The notes under the pieces were generated by a model, which was not told the origin of the DNA, ran no database searches, and saw only the letters and a list, made by a program, of their open reading frames with translations. A stretch of 64,000 nucleotides of DNA from Pempheris klunzingeri. Its lineage: Eukaryota; Chordata; Actinopteri; Acropomatiformes; Pempheridae. Position 1 is the first letter of the stretch. Every line of letters begins with the position of its first letter. This document shows, piece after piece, positions 11,127-23,200 of this stretch. The stretch lies in contig NC_092014.1 of the NCBI RefSeq assembly GCF_042242105.1, positions 2,826,874 through 2,890,873 of the forward strand, in the 5' to 3' direction. Both the position numbers and the translations under genes were made by a program.

Positions 11127-13783
11127 GACTGGTCCTCTCCTCGTTCCGCTGAGACTAAACTAACTAAAAATATGTGACATGTATAAAGGAAGTCTCGTTT
11201 GGAGAAGTTTGAGATCTGCAAGTACAATTTGCTGTTTGTCAATTCACTGTGGTCAAACATGCCTCCTTAAAAGGCAACTTCTCTTCCGCTAATCATGTTC
11301 TTCAATCATCATGTTGTTCGTCACAGAAAAGTGTGTAAAAGAGAGAGATGGTGTGACTTTGGCCACTGCCAGGAAGACAACTATCATCTTCCTCCTCATG
11401 TTTGTATCATAGCAATGAGCATTTATTGGCCTGTGAAGACGCAGGATGTGAAGAACTTAAAAGTGCTCCTAGCAGAGCAGCATTTGTTGAACAGAAACGT
11501 TTATGGTGCATCTACTTCCTACGACACGGTGACAGAAAATGCAGCGATATCCCCTCCTGTGGAGCGCACCAACAGTGACAAAGCATAGGGTGGAGTCCAG
11601 GATGACGCCGAGGGTTCGTGCTTCAGGGGACGGAGAGACGGAGCAGTCGTCCACATTGGAGGAGAAGATCTCCAACCTTCTGGAGCAGTGCCCTGGGAGC
11701 CACGACCAAGAGCTCTGCTTTTTCTCTGTTGAGTTTGAGGAGGTTAGAGGTCATCCAAGTTTTTATTTCACAGAGGCAGTTGACGAGGGACTGTGGAGGG
11801 AGCTGAGTGGATGGTGAGGTGTTGAGGTACAGCTGAGTGTCATCAGCATAGCAGTGGAACTGGAGACCATGGCGGCAGATTATCAGGCCAAGGGGGAGCA
11901 TGTAAATGATGAAGAGGAGGGGACCAAGGACGGAGCCTTGTGGCACCCCATGGTTAAATGGAGCAGGCTGGGAAGTGGATCCATCAATGGTAATAAACTG
12001 TTAATTAAGACAAATGAAGAGAGTTTTCCAGAGATGTGATTGTCCTCGTTTTGAAACTGACTTGGTGTCTCCGGCTTACAACACTTAAAAGTTACAGATG
12101 TTTTTTAAAAATCACATTTCTTATTTGCTGAAACTACATTAATAACTATAGGGGACGACTGACTCCGTACGTTGTGACATCCGACCCTGTGATGGGGTCC
12201 AGAGTCACAATGAAAGGGAGCCCATTTTAACTCAAGGCTGAACTTACAGCAACATTCAACATAGGTAGAAAAAACTGTAAATATCACCTGCTTTCATGCT
12301 AAATCTGCCAACACAACACATGGATGTGATATACGAGGTCTAATAATAATAATAATGTCCATGACACGAGCTAACGAACCACTGCAACACATTTAGACAT
12401 TACAGAAAAATAAAAGTCAGCAGCTTTGTCACGCAGTTCTCTTCATCGTCCCTGATACTCATGTTTTATTGTATTTCGGACTCTCTGCATGAGTCCGTTT
12501 CCCTTTGTTTGGGTTCTTTGCACTGTAAGCTGTTGTTGTCAATGCAGGAATAACAACTTTTTCTGCAGGATTTTCCCGAATCAGACTTTCAGCAGCATCC
12601 GAAGGAACGTGCCCGAGCATCTGTGTTTGTAGAGCAGCCAATAAGAACGCTCTCTCTCTGTCTGAGAGGACCTTTGATTGGCTGAAGTCAAAGTGTAGAT
12701 TTTCTAAAGTCCAAACGCAGAGCCGAGAGGAGCGGCAGAAGTCTTGTTTTCTCTCAGACCACTTGGATTAAAACATGCTGACAAGTTATTATGAGATTGT
12801 TAAAGAATGACACCAGAAATAAACTGCCTGCCCCAGTTTTAAACAGCTTTTTGGTAAATTTCATTATGAAATTTGGATATTCGCTAATTTTATCAATATA
12901 TTCTTGCGTGTACAACCTAAAAAGATTAGTTACCTCAGTTTCATCCACAACTGTTGCTGTCCTTGTGATGTGCTTGTAGATTTAGTCAGCTGAAGAAGTG
13001 TGAGTGTGTTTTTGTGTTTCTTTTCCATTTCTGTCCCATCAAACAGACTGTTAACTCAAAAACTAGTTTAAGTTTCATCAATGATTCCTGATAAATAAAC
13101 ACTTTACTGTGATTAATACACATGAACACAGTTTGTCTGCACACTTTCACACCTTCACACCCTCTGTGGCAGTGAGAGGGAACTGAAATGATGTTCAAAC
13201 TGCAGAGTTGTTGTGGAAGCTGGATGTTTATTTCAAGCAGCCACCGCAACACACTGAAAATGTGACAGCTAGCAAAGCGCGGTAGAGCTGGACTTCTGTT
13301 TGACTGCAGTGTGTTTACATACACAATGTACATGCTGTGACATATTGTGCTTCCAGCTGTTTGTTTTGAACACACGTTACTGACTTTCTCTGCCAGGACA
13401 CATGTGATGTGATTGGGCAGTCAGTATTTCCCAACAGCAGTTTATTGCATTAACATTTAAAAGAAGATTTTGCACACCAAGGTAAATCCTGGACATCTCT
13501 CGTCTACCTGCACAGGTAAAAATCAAGCTTGCATTCTCCCCAAAGCTGCTGCTGCTGAAAACTGGAAATAAAAACTGTTGCAGTTGAAGGTAAATGAATC
13601 CACCTCTCCCACATCCTCCACAGCCTTCAGTGCTGTTCTCCTCTGTTTCCATGTGAGTCCCCTCTGCTTTGACTGCATCTGAGCAAAATCCAAAAGATTT
13701 GGGGAGTTATATCTCAGAAATGGAGCTAGGAAGTTGTTTGGAGTTAGTTTTGTTCATGCAGCAGACTCAGAGCTGACTGACCT
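11127..13783. other. Spacer between genes A and B
   Basis: The right flank of gene A holds its likely promoter (about 11127-11230), with an Ets/PU.1-like core AAAGGAAGTC on the plus strand near 11190. Then come a 170-bp segment (about 11389-11562) present in only some spacers, a LINE reverse-transcriptase fragment, a short ATA/ATT microsatellite near 12340, two oppositely facing CCAAT boxes (12638-12642 and 12677-12681), and the likely 3' UTR of gene B with a minus-strand AATAAA at 13441-13446. Short ORFs here recur in sister spacers but resemble no known protein. Confidence 0.6.
11580..12043 (-). mobile_element. LINE reverse-transcriptase fragment, spacer A-B
   Basis: The minus strand encodes the core of a non-LTR reverse transcriptase: the HGVPQGSVLGPLLF block, then the catalytic box CYADDTQLYL and the downstream thumb-like stretch to ARTLGVILDSTLCF. 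Only about 150 residues of a protein of about 1000 remain, so it is a dead fragment. The motifs fit the L2/CR1/Rex group best, but the clade is uncertain. Confidence 0.8.
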
Positions 13784-16700
13784 TCACACCAGGTCTTCCT
13801 GCTCCTCTGTGTCTTCTGTCCGTTCTGTGGTGATCCTCTTCACGTCTGGGACGTTGATATAATCAGGATCATCCTCCAACTCATGGGGAGAGAAAACAAG
13901 ATGAGAGTCAAAGGCTTCATACAAGGAATTTAGATTTTACATTCAAACGTTCTCAGATGTGATGAAAGTAAATCTGCTTCCTGAAATTGCTCTTTGGTAC
14001 AAAAGGCGTCCACAGGAAATGAGGAATGAGGAAAATGTGTGAAGGTAAATGAACATGGGTGGTTTGTCTTAAGAAAGAGTTTACTAATCAAGTTATATGT
14101 AAATTGTCTTTATGACCTCATATTATTAACAAAATAAGAGCCTCTGAATTCATAACAAATCATGACTTGTTGGTAGATTAAGTTCTGTCCCTGTGGCCCA
14201 GTATCTCTCTCACCTCCACAGTCTCAGCGGGTTCATTCGGTTCAGTGGTGGAGAGCAGAATTTCTTCCTTCCTAAAACAACCAAATAAAACAATACAAAG
14301 TTGAATTGCAAACTTTGAAACTATGAAAGTAAATATTCAGAATAAAAGAGCAGTGATGCTGCTGATTATTTTTCATGTCTTTACCTCATCCAGAGACACA
14401 GAAGAAGCAGAGGAATCAGCATCACGACCACCAGACTCAACCTGATGATGTTTGACACTGATAGTTTCTCTAGAAATGGAGATAAGCAGTTATTAGATAT
14501 ACAGTAGTGGAGCTCACTAGTAGATCTGAGTCATGAATCAGTTTGTTAGGAAAAAACAGCACCATGGAAAAATGTACCTGCTAAAACATTCAGATATAAG
14601 GCAGACTTTTGAAATCCTATTTTGTTCCGGGCTTCACAGTAATAATTCCCACTTTGATTAGCTCTGAAGTCAGTGATGGTGAAGATCTGTCCTGATGCTG
14701 TTGGTGAGTCTTCGTCCTCCTTGTACCAGGTGTAGGTAGCTGCTGGGTTAGCATCACTGCTGCAGGTCAGATTGACTGAGCTGCCCTCCACTATCTCAGC
14801 AGAGGGACTCACTGACACAGAGGGAAGTCTTGGAGCATCTGGAGGACAATATGCACAGAGAGATGAGTATTCTGTAGCTGTCCTGAAAGCTATGACAGTA
14901 AATAAATCATCATTTGAATCCAACTGATAACTGATGTGCTGATGTTTACTTACACTGGACATCTATGAGCAGAGACTCAGAGCGCTGATCCTCAGACGTG
15001 CAGTAGTAGATCCCTCTGTCCTCAGAGCGGATGGAGGTGAAGTGATGAATACCTGCTGATCCTACAGGCAGTACCTGGTCCTCCTTGTACCAGGTGTAGG
15101 TAGCTGCTGGGTTAGCTTCACTGCTGCAGGTCAGATTGACTGAGCTGCCCTCCACTACCTCAGCAGAGGGACTCACTGACACAGAGGGAAGCTTTGACGG
15201 ATCTGCATATCGATGAAGGTTGGTTAGTGTAAATTCATGGTTTGTTGCTACGGTGACACATACTGCATTTAAGTAAATACTTAGAGAAACATAGGAGGTG
15301 GTTTTGTGACCAGACTGATGGTTTGAATTCCCAGAACAGCAGTAAAACTGCCTCACAGACATTCTCAGGACTTTGTCATGTTATGTGAGGTGAAAGTAAA
15401 AATACAGTGAAGTAAACTCACACACTGAAGGGGAGCGATAATCCTCACGTCCTTTAAAAGCACAAGAGATCTTGTCTCCAGGATAAAAGTTGTCTTTATA
15501 AGAAGAAGTTTCCTCCGTCATGATTCTCTGTCCATTCTTGAACCAGACGAAGGAAAGACGACCAGCTGGACTGCAGCTGCTGTGACACTTCAGCTCTGCC
15601 TCGGTATAAAGCTGATGATGTGTTGTTGTGGTCACCTGCACCTGCAGAGCTGGATATGAAAAGGAGTGAAACAGTGAAACAGTAATGTCATAGATCACTA
15701 AATACTCAGCTGCAAACACAAAGACACACTCAGTCTAAACTGAGGAGATAAGTAACGGGACTGATGGATGATTCAACGTTTGTATCAAGCAGCATCTTCT
15801 CCACTTGTCATCTGCTTGTTTAAATCTCCTGTGTTGGTGTGTCTCCATCAGGTTGTGTTCATCAGTACCTGTGACAGTCAGAGTTGTTCCAGGTAAACTG
15901 CTCCTCCAGTCAAAGCTTCCTGCTGTGAATTTGAAGTGATACTGGGCTGAGTCTCTCTCTGTCAGCTCAGTGATTCTCAGAGTGGAGCGTCCTCCCTCTG
16001 TTTCAAGGACCTGAACACGACCTGCATACTGGGGGTCTTCACTTAGGTCCTCAGGCTGTGACTGATAAACCCACTGATGACTACGTTCAGACCTGAACCA
16101 GAGTTTTGATGTGATAGATCCAGAACTGCTGTATGTGGAAGAAATGTCCACTGAAGAGCCTTTGGGGGCACAGATGCTTCTGTGAGTGTAAGTCACTCTG
16201 TTGCAGCTTTGTCCACCGACACCTGAAAGATAAAACAATTATATGAACATTTTTAAACCAGAGCTGCTGAGGAGTCACAGTCGGAGCCTCCATATTTAAT
16301 ATCCATGTAGTCAGAAGGCTCCACTAGATGGTGACATGTTAGTAGAAGACTGTGGAGAACTCACACACTGGAGGAGAGTGGGAATCCTCATGTCCTTCCA
16401 CAGCACAGACATAGCTGTCTCCAGGACTAATGTAGTCTGAGTAAGAAGATGTTTTTCTCTCAGTTTTCTGTCCATTCTTGTACCAGACGTAGGAAGGATT
16501 ATCAGGTAGACGACAATCACTGTGGCATGAAAGAGCAGTCGAGAAAAAAGAGGATGTCTCCTTCACCTGCAGAGCTGGATCTGTGAAGAAGAAACAGGAA
16601 TCTCAAAACTGTCGACACACATGGAAATAAACACATGATACATTCATGTTGTTGTTTTCTGGATGTTGAACATTTGGAAATTAGTAAAATATGAATGAAA

Positions 16701-17743
16701 ATGTTACCTGTGACTGACAAAGTGACTCCAGGTGAACCAGTAAACTTTCCACCTGGTTGGTTTGTTATGAACCTGAACTTGTACTCAGCTGAGTCGCTCT
16801 CTCTCAGGTCTGTGATTCTCAGAGTGCAGCTGTTCATATCACAGTGATTCTGCACACGACCTGCGTACTCTGCATCTGTGCTCAGATCCACTGGTTCAAT
16901 TCCTCTCATTTTAGTAAACCACAATGTTTTCTCAACTACAACAACACGGCCATTCATTGTGGACGGGTGTATGTAGGTGCAGCGTAGCTCCACTGATGAT
17001 CCTTTCAGGGCACAGATGTTAGTAGAGGTGAAGGTCACTCCCCAGTCATTCTGACTCTGTATCACTGTAACACAGAGCACAGCAGAGAGCTCAATTACTT
17101 CCTCTTCTTAGGGAGGAAAGGAGGCAGAAAGAAGTGTGTGTGTGTCTTTCTCTTTCAAGTGTCAAGTGTCTGTTGTGTGAGTGTGGAAATAAAAAGCAGA
17201 ACACTGAGGAGAGTGAACGTCTCCTAGTTTTAACTATCATATCAAGACGTGGCCCCCACACACAATGAATGGACTGGTGGGTTGGTTCGGACATAGAAAC
17301 TGAGCTGAAGTAGTTACACTGATGAAGAAAAGTTCAAAGACTTTAGTTTACTCTGGTTGTTCATCGTCTACAGAGACGTCCTACATTTAAATTCAGCCCT
17401 GAATGTTTGTCACAATAATAATATATATAGAATAATGGAGCAGCAAAACCTTCTGTGATCAATGTCCTGATCAATAAAACACAATCACTGACTGAAACTT
17501 CTATATTTTGCAAACACTGAGGGATGAACTTTCTTTTAGAAACCCAAACTTTGAATCTAATGAATAAGCTTGGTCTACTTTTGTGTTCATGCCAAGATAT
17601 AGCTGTGAATAACTTTAAAATTAATAACCAGAATAACAGTAATTATCAGTAATAAGGTCAGTGTAGTATTAAAAATGTAAATAAGCTCTACCTGACACAG
17701 AGAGAAGGAAGACAAGTCCGCCTGCTGCTACTTTGAACCCCAT
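13784..17743 (-). CDS. Gene B: CD22/Siglec-like Ig receptor, YINV-tail type
   Basis: Predicted type I membrane receptor of 649 residues. Exons: 17692-17743, 16708-17064, 16365-16574, 15869-16222, 15422-15649, 14954-15202, 14578-14838, 14385-14469, 14214-14271, 13784-13879; all have GT/AG borders and matching phases. Signal peptide 1-17, D1 18-136, D2 137-206, D3 207-324, D4 325-400, D5 401-483, D6 484-570, membrane segment about 578-598, then a 50-residue acidic tail. D1 has Siglec-like features: R115 in YKFRF, C46/C97 pair, W25. Arg580 sits at the outer edge of the membrane segment. The tail has one tyrosine, Y625 in DPDYINV, a Grb2-SH2 type site (pYxN) like the YENV motif of mammalian CD22; there is no canonical ITIM. 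A minus-strand AATAAA at 13441-13446 is a likely poly(A) signal. Function as a leukocyte receptor is inferred from family. Confidence 0.85.
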
Positions 17744-17850
17744 GACTGGTCCTCTCCTCGTTCCGCTGAGACTAAACTAACTAAAAATATGTGACATGTA
17801 TAAAGGAAGTCTCGTTTGGAGAAGTTTGAGATCTGCAAGTACAATTTACT
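17744..17850 (-). promoter_or_regulatory. Conserved proximal promoter region of gene B
   Basis: The 100 bp or so before the start codon are nearly identical before all eight genes (equivalents start at 11127, 24238, 30834, 37351, 47853, 54356 and 61405). They contain an Ets/PU.1-like core (plus strand AAAGGAAGTC), fitting a leukocyte gene, and AT-rich TATTTTTAG on the minus strand. No clear TATA box in the right place. Transcription start not defined. Confidence 0.35.
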
Positions 17851-18023
17851 GTTTGTCAATTCACTGTGGTCAAACATGCCTCCTTAAAAGGCAACTTTCC
17901 TTCCGCTAATCATGTTCTTCAATCATCATGTTGCTCGTCACAGAAAAGTGTGTGAAAGAGAGAGATGGTGTGACTTTGGCCACTGCCAGGAAGACAACTA
18001 TCATCTTCCACCACACCAACAGT

Positions 18024-18485
18024 GACAAAGCATAGGGTGGAGTCCAGGATGACGCTGAGGGTTCGTGCTTCAGGGGATGGAGAGACGGAGCAGTCGTCCA
18101 CATGGAGGAGAAGATCTCCAACCTTCTGGAGCAGTGCCCTGGGAGCCACGACCAAGAGCTCCGCTTTTTCTCTGTTGAGTTTGAGGAGGTTAGAGGTCAT
18201 CCAAGTTTTTATTTCACAGAGGCAGTTGACGAGGGACTGTGGAGGGAGCTGAGTGGATGGTGAGGTGTTGAGGTACAGCTGACTGTCATCAGCATAGCAG
18301 TGGAACTGGAGACCATGGCGGCAGATTATCAGGCCAAGGGAGAGCATGTAAATGATGAAGAGGAGGGGACCAAGGACAGAGCCTTGTGGCACCCCATGGT
18401 TAACTGGGGCAGGCTGGGAAGTGGATCCATCAATGGTAATAAACTGTTAATTAAGACAAATGAAGAGAGTTTTCCAGAGATGTGA
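18024..18485 (-). mobile_element. LINE reverse-transcriptase fragment, spacer B-C
   Basis: Same fragment as in spacer A-B (GVPQGSVLGPLLF block and CYADDSQLYL box), here with Ser for Thr after YADD. Its ends lie at the same places relative to the genes, so it was copied with the array and did not insert afresh. Confidence 0.8.
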
Positions 18486-20220
18486 TCGTCCTCATTTTGA
18501 AACTGACTTGGTGTCTCCAGCTTACAACACTTAAAAGTTACAGATGTTTTTTAAAAATCACATTTTTTATTTGCTGAAACTACATTAATAACTATAGGGG
18601 ACGACTGACTCCGTACGTTGTGACATCCGACCCTGTGATGGGGTCCAGAGTCACAATGAAAGGGAGCCCATTTTAACTCAAGGCTGAACTTACAGCAACA
18701 TTCAACATAGGTAGAAAAAACTGTAAATATCATCTGCTTTCATGCTAAATCTGCCAACACAACACAAGGATGTGATATACGAGGTCTAATAATAATAATA
18801 ACGTCCATGACAAGCTAATGAACCACTGCAACACATTTAGACATTACAGAATAATAAAAGTCAGCAGCTTTGTCACGCAGTTCTCTTCATCGTCCCTGAT
18901 ACTCATGTTTTATTGTATTTCAGACTCTCTGCATGAGTCCGTTTCCCTTTGTTTGGGTTCTTTGCACTGTAAGCTGTTGTTGTCAATGCAGGAATAACAA
19001 CTTTTTCTGCAGGATTTTCCTGAATCAGACTTTCAGCAGCATCGTGCCCGAGCATCTGTGTTTGTAGAGCAGCCAATAAGAACGCTCTCTCTCTCTGAGA
19101 GGACCTGTGATTGGCTGAAGTCAAAGGGTAGATTTTCTAAAGTCCAAACGCAGAGCCGAGAGGAGCGGCAGAAGTCTTGTTTTCTCTCAGACCACTTGGA
19201 TTAAAACATGCTGACTAGTTATTATGAGATTGTTAAAGAATGACACCAGAAATAAACTGCCTGCCCCAGTTTTAAACAGCTTTTAGGTAAATTTCATTAT
19301 GAAATTTGGATATTCGCTAATTTTATCAATATATTTTTGCGTGTACAACCTAAAAAGATTAGTTACCTCGGTTTCATGCACAACTGTTGCTGTCCTTGTG
19401 ATGTGCTTGTAGATTTAGTCAGCTGAAGAAGTGTGTGTGTGTTTTTGTGTTTCTTTTCCATTTCTGTCCCATCAAACAGACTGTTAACTCAAAAACTAGT
19501 TTAAGTTTCATCAATGATTCCTGATAAATAAACACTTTACTGTGATTAATACACATGAACACAGTTTGTCTGCACACTTTCACACCTTCACACCCTCTGT
19601 GGCAGTGAGAGGGAACTGAAATGATGTTCAAACTGCAGAGCTGTTGTGGAAGCTGGATGTTTATTTCAAGCAGCCACTGCAACACACTGAAAATGTGACA
19701 GCTAGCAAAGCGCGGTAGAGCTGGACTTCTGTTTGACTGCAGTGTGTTTACATACACAATGTACATGCTGTGACATATTGTGCTTCCAGCTGTTTGTTTT
19801 GAACACACGTTACTGACTTTCTCTGCCAGGACACATGTGATGTGATTGGGCAGTCAGTATTTCCCAACAGCAGTTTATTGCATTAACATTTAAAAGAAGA
19901 TTTCACACACCAAGGTAAATCCTGGACATCTCTCGTCTACCTGCACAGGTAAAAATCAAGCTTGCATTCTCCCCAAAGCTGCTGCTGCTGAAAACTGGAA
20001 ATAAAAACTGTTGCAGTTGAAGGTAAATGAATCCACCTCTCCCACATCCTCCACAGCCTTCAGTGCTGTTCTCCTCTGTTTCCATGCACGTGAGTCCCCT
20101 CTGCTTTGACTGCATCTGAGCAAAATCCAAAAGATTTGGGGAGTTATATCTCAGAAATGGAGCTAGGAAGTTGTTTGGAGTTAGTTTTGTTCATGCAGCA
20201 GACTCAGAGCTGACTGACCT

Positions 20221-23200
20221 TCACACCAGGTCTTCCTGCTCCTCTGTGTCTTCTGTCCGTTCTGTGGTGATCCTCTTCACGTCTGGGACGTTGATATAAT
20301 CAGGATCATCCTCCAACTCATGGGGAGAGAAAACAAGATGAGAGTCAAAGGCTTCATACAAGGAATTTAGATTTTACATTCAAACTTTCTCAGATGTGAT
20401 GAAAGTAAATCTGCTTCCTGAAATTGCTCTTTGGTACAAAAGGCGTCCACAGGAAATGAGGAATGAGGAAAACGTGTGAAAGTAAATGAACATGGGTGGT
20501 TTGTCTTAAGAAAGAGTTTACTAATCAAGTTATATGTAAATTGTCTTTATGACCTCATATTATTAACAAAATAAGAGCCTCTGAATTCATAACAAATCAT
20601 GACTTGTTGGTAGATTAAGTTCTGTCCCTGTGGCCCAGTATCTCTCTCACCTCCACAGTCTCAGCGGGTTCATTCGGTTCAGTGGTGGAGAGCAGAATTT
20701 CTTTCTTCCTAAAACAACCAAATAAAACAATACAAAGTTGAATTGCAAACTTTGAAACTATGAAAGTAAATATTCAGAATAAAAGAGCAGTGATGCTGCT
20801 GATTATTTTTCATGTCTTTACCTCATCCAGAGACACAGAAGAAGCAGAGGAATCAGCATCACGACCACCAGACTCAACCTGATGATGTTTGACACTGATA
20901 GTTTCTCTAGAAATGGAGATAAGCAGTTATTAGATATACAGTAGTGGAGCTCACTAGTAGATCTGAGTCATGAATCAGTTTGTTAGGAAAAAACAGCACC
21001 ATGGAAAAATGTACCTGCTAAAACATTCAGATATAAGGCAGACTTTTGAAATCCTATTTTGTTCCGGGCTTCACAGTAATAATTCCCACTTTGATTAGCT
21101 CTGAAGTCAGTGATGGTGAAGATCTGTCCTGATGCTGTTGGTGAGTCTTCGTCCTCCTTGTACCAGGTGTAGGTAGCTGCTGGGTTAGCATCACTGCTGC
21201 AGGTCAGATTGACTGAGCTGCCCTCCACTATCTCAGCAGAGGGACTCACTGACACAGAGGGAAGTCTTGGAGCATCTGGAGGACAATATGCACAGAGAGA
21301 TGAGTATTCTGTAGCTGTCCTGAAAGCTATGACAGTAAATAAATCATCATTTGAATCCAACTGATAACTGATGTGCTGATGTTTACTTACACTGGACATC
21401 TATGAGCAGAGACTCAGAGCGCTGATCCTCAGACGTGCAGTAGTAGATCCCTCTGTCCTCAGAGCGGATGGAGGTGAAGTGATGAATACCTGCTGATCCT
21501 ACAGGCAGTACCTGGTCTTCCTTGTACCAGGTGTAGGTAGCTGCTGGGTTAGCTTCACTGCTGCAGGTCAGATTGACTGAGCTGCCCTCCACTATCTCAG
21601 CAGAGGGACTCACTGACACAGAGGGAAGTCTTGGAGCATCTGCATATCGATGAAGGTTGGTTAGTGTAAATTCATGGTTTGTTGCTACGGTGACACATAC
21701 TGCATTTAAGTAAATACTTAGAGAAACATAGGAGGTGGTTTTGTGACCAGACTGATGGTTTGAATTCCCAGAACAGCAGTAAAACTGCCTCACAGACATT
21801 CTCAGGACTTTGTCATGTTATGTGAGGTGAAAGTAAAAATACAGTGAAGTAAACTCACACACTGAAGGGGAGCGATAATCCTCACGTCCTTTAAAAGCAC
21901 AAGAGATCTTGTCTCCAGGATAAAAGTTGTCTTTATAAGAAGAAGTTTCCTCCGTCATGATTCTCTGTCCATTCTTGAACCAGACGAAGGAAAGACGACC
22001 AGCTGGACTGCAGCTGCTGTGACACTTCAGCTCTGCCTCGGTATAAAGCTGATGATGTGTTGTTGTGGTCACCTGCACCTGCAGAGCTGGATATGAAAAG
22101 GAGTGAAACAGTGAAACAGTAATGTCATAGATCACTAAATACTCAGCTGCAAACACAAAGCCACACTCAGTCTAAACTGAGGAGATAAGTAACGGGACTG
22201 ATGGATGATTCAACGTTTGTATCAAGCAGCATCTTCTCCACTTGTCATCTGCTTGTTTAAATCTCCTGTGTTGGTGTGTCTCCATCAGGTTGTGTTCATC
22301 AGTACCTGTGACAGTCAGAGTTGTTCCAGGTAAACTGCTCCTCCAGTCAAAGCTTCCTGCTGTGAATTTGAAGTGATACTGGGCTGAGTCTCTCTCTGTC
22401 AGCTCAGTGATTCTCAGAGTGGAGCGTCCTCCCTCTGTTTCAAGGACCTGAACACGACCTGCATACTGGGGGTCTTCACTTAGGTCCTCAGGCTGTGACT
22501 GATAAACCCACTGACGACTACGTTCAGACCTGAACCAGAGTTTTGATGTGATAGATCCAGAACTGCTGTATGTGGAAGAAATGTCCACTGAAGAGCCTTT
22601 GGGGGCACAGATGCTTCTGTGAGTGTAAGTCACTCTGTTGCAGCTTTGTCCACCGACACCTGAAAGATAAAACAATTATATGAACATTTTTAAACCAGAG
22701 CTGCTGAGGAGTCACAGTCGGAGCCTCCATATTTAATATCCATGTAGTCAGAAGGCTCCACTAGATGGTGACATGTTAGTAGAAGACTGTGGAGAACTCA
22801 CACACTGGAGGAGAGTGGGAATCCTCATGTCCTTCCACAGCACAGACATAGCTGTCTCCAGGACTGATGTAGCCTGAGTAAGAATATGTTTTTCTCTCAG
22901 TTTTCTGTCCATTCTTGTACCAGACGTAGGAAGGATTATCAGGTAGACGACAATCACTGTGGCATGAAAGAGCAGTCGAGAAAAAAGAGGATGTGTCCTT
23001 CACCTGCAGAGCTGGATCTGTGAAGAAGAAACAGGAATCTCAAAACTGTCGACACACATGGAAATAAACACATGATACATTCATGTTGTTGTTTTCTGGA
23101 TGTTGAACATTTGGAAATTAGTAAAATATGAATGAAAATGTTACCTGTGACTGTCAAAGTGACTCCAGGTGAACCAAAAAACTTTCCACCTGGTTGGTTT

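Larger units (their letters stand above)
17744..20220. other. Spacer between genes B and C
   Basis: Copy of the A-B spacer but without the 170-bp segment: the sequence jumps from CATCTTCCACCACA straight to the LINE fragment at about 18010. It holds the gene B promoter, the LINE fragment, the paired CCAAT boxes and the gene C 3' region with a minus-strand AATAAA at 19874-19879. No supported gene. Confidence 0.6.

Noticed and set aside
11539-11817. Plus-strand ORFs over the LINE fragment
   Set aside because: Antisense shadows of the reverse-transcriptase frame.
12105-12287. 60-codon ORF repeated in seven spacers
   Set aside because: Short, no motif, and equally conserved with its non-coding surroundings.
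12986-13375. 129-codon minus-strand ORF (MCSKQTAGST...) repeated in six spacers
   Set aside because: Its conservation follows from recent duplication, it is deleted in spacer C-D, and it lacks domains. It lies in the shared 3' region of the genes.
16708-17064. Possible rearranging antigen-receptor V segments
   Set aside because: D1 exons end in ordinary splice donors and I saw no recombination signals; the signal-peptide and tail exons fit a fixed receptor.
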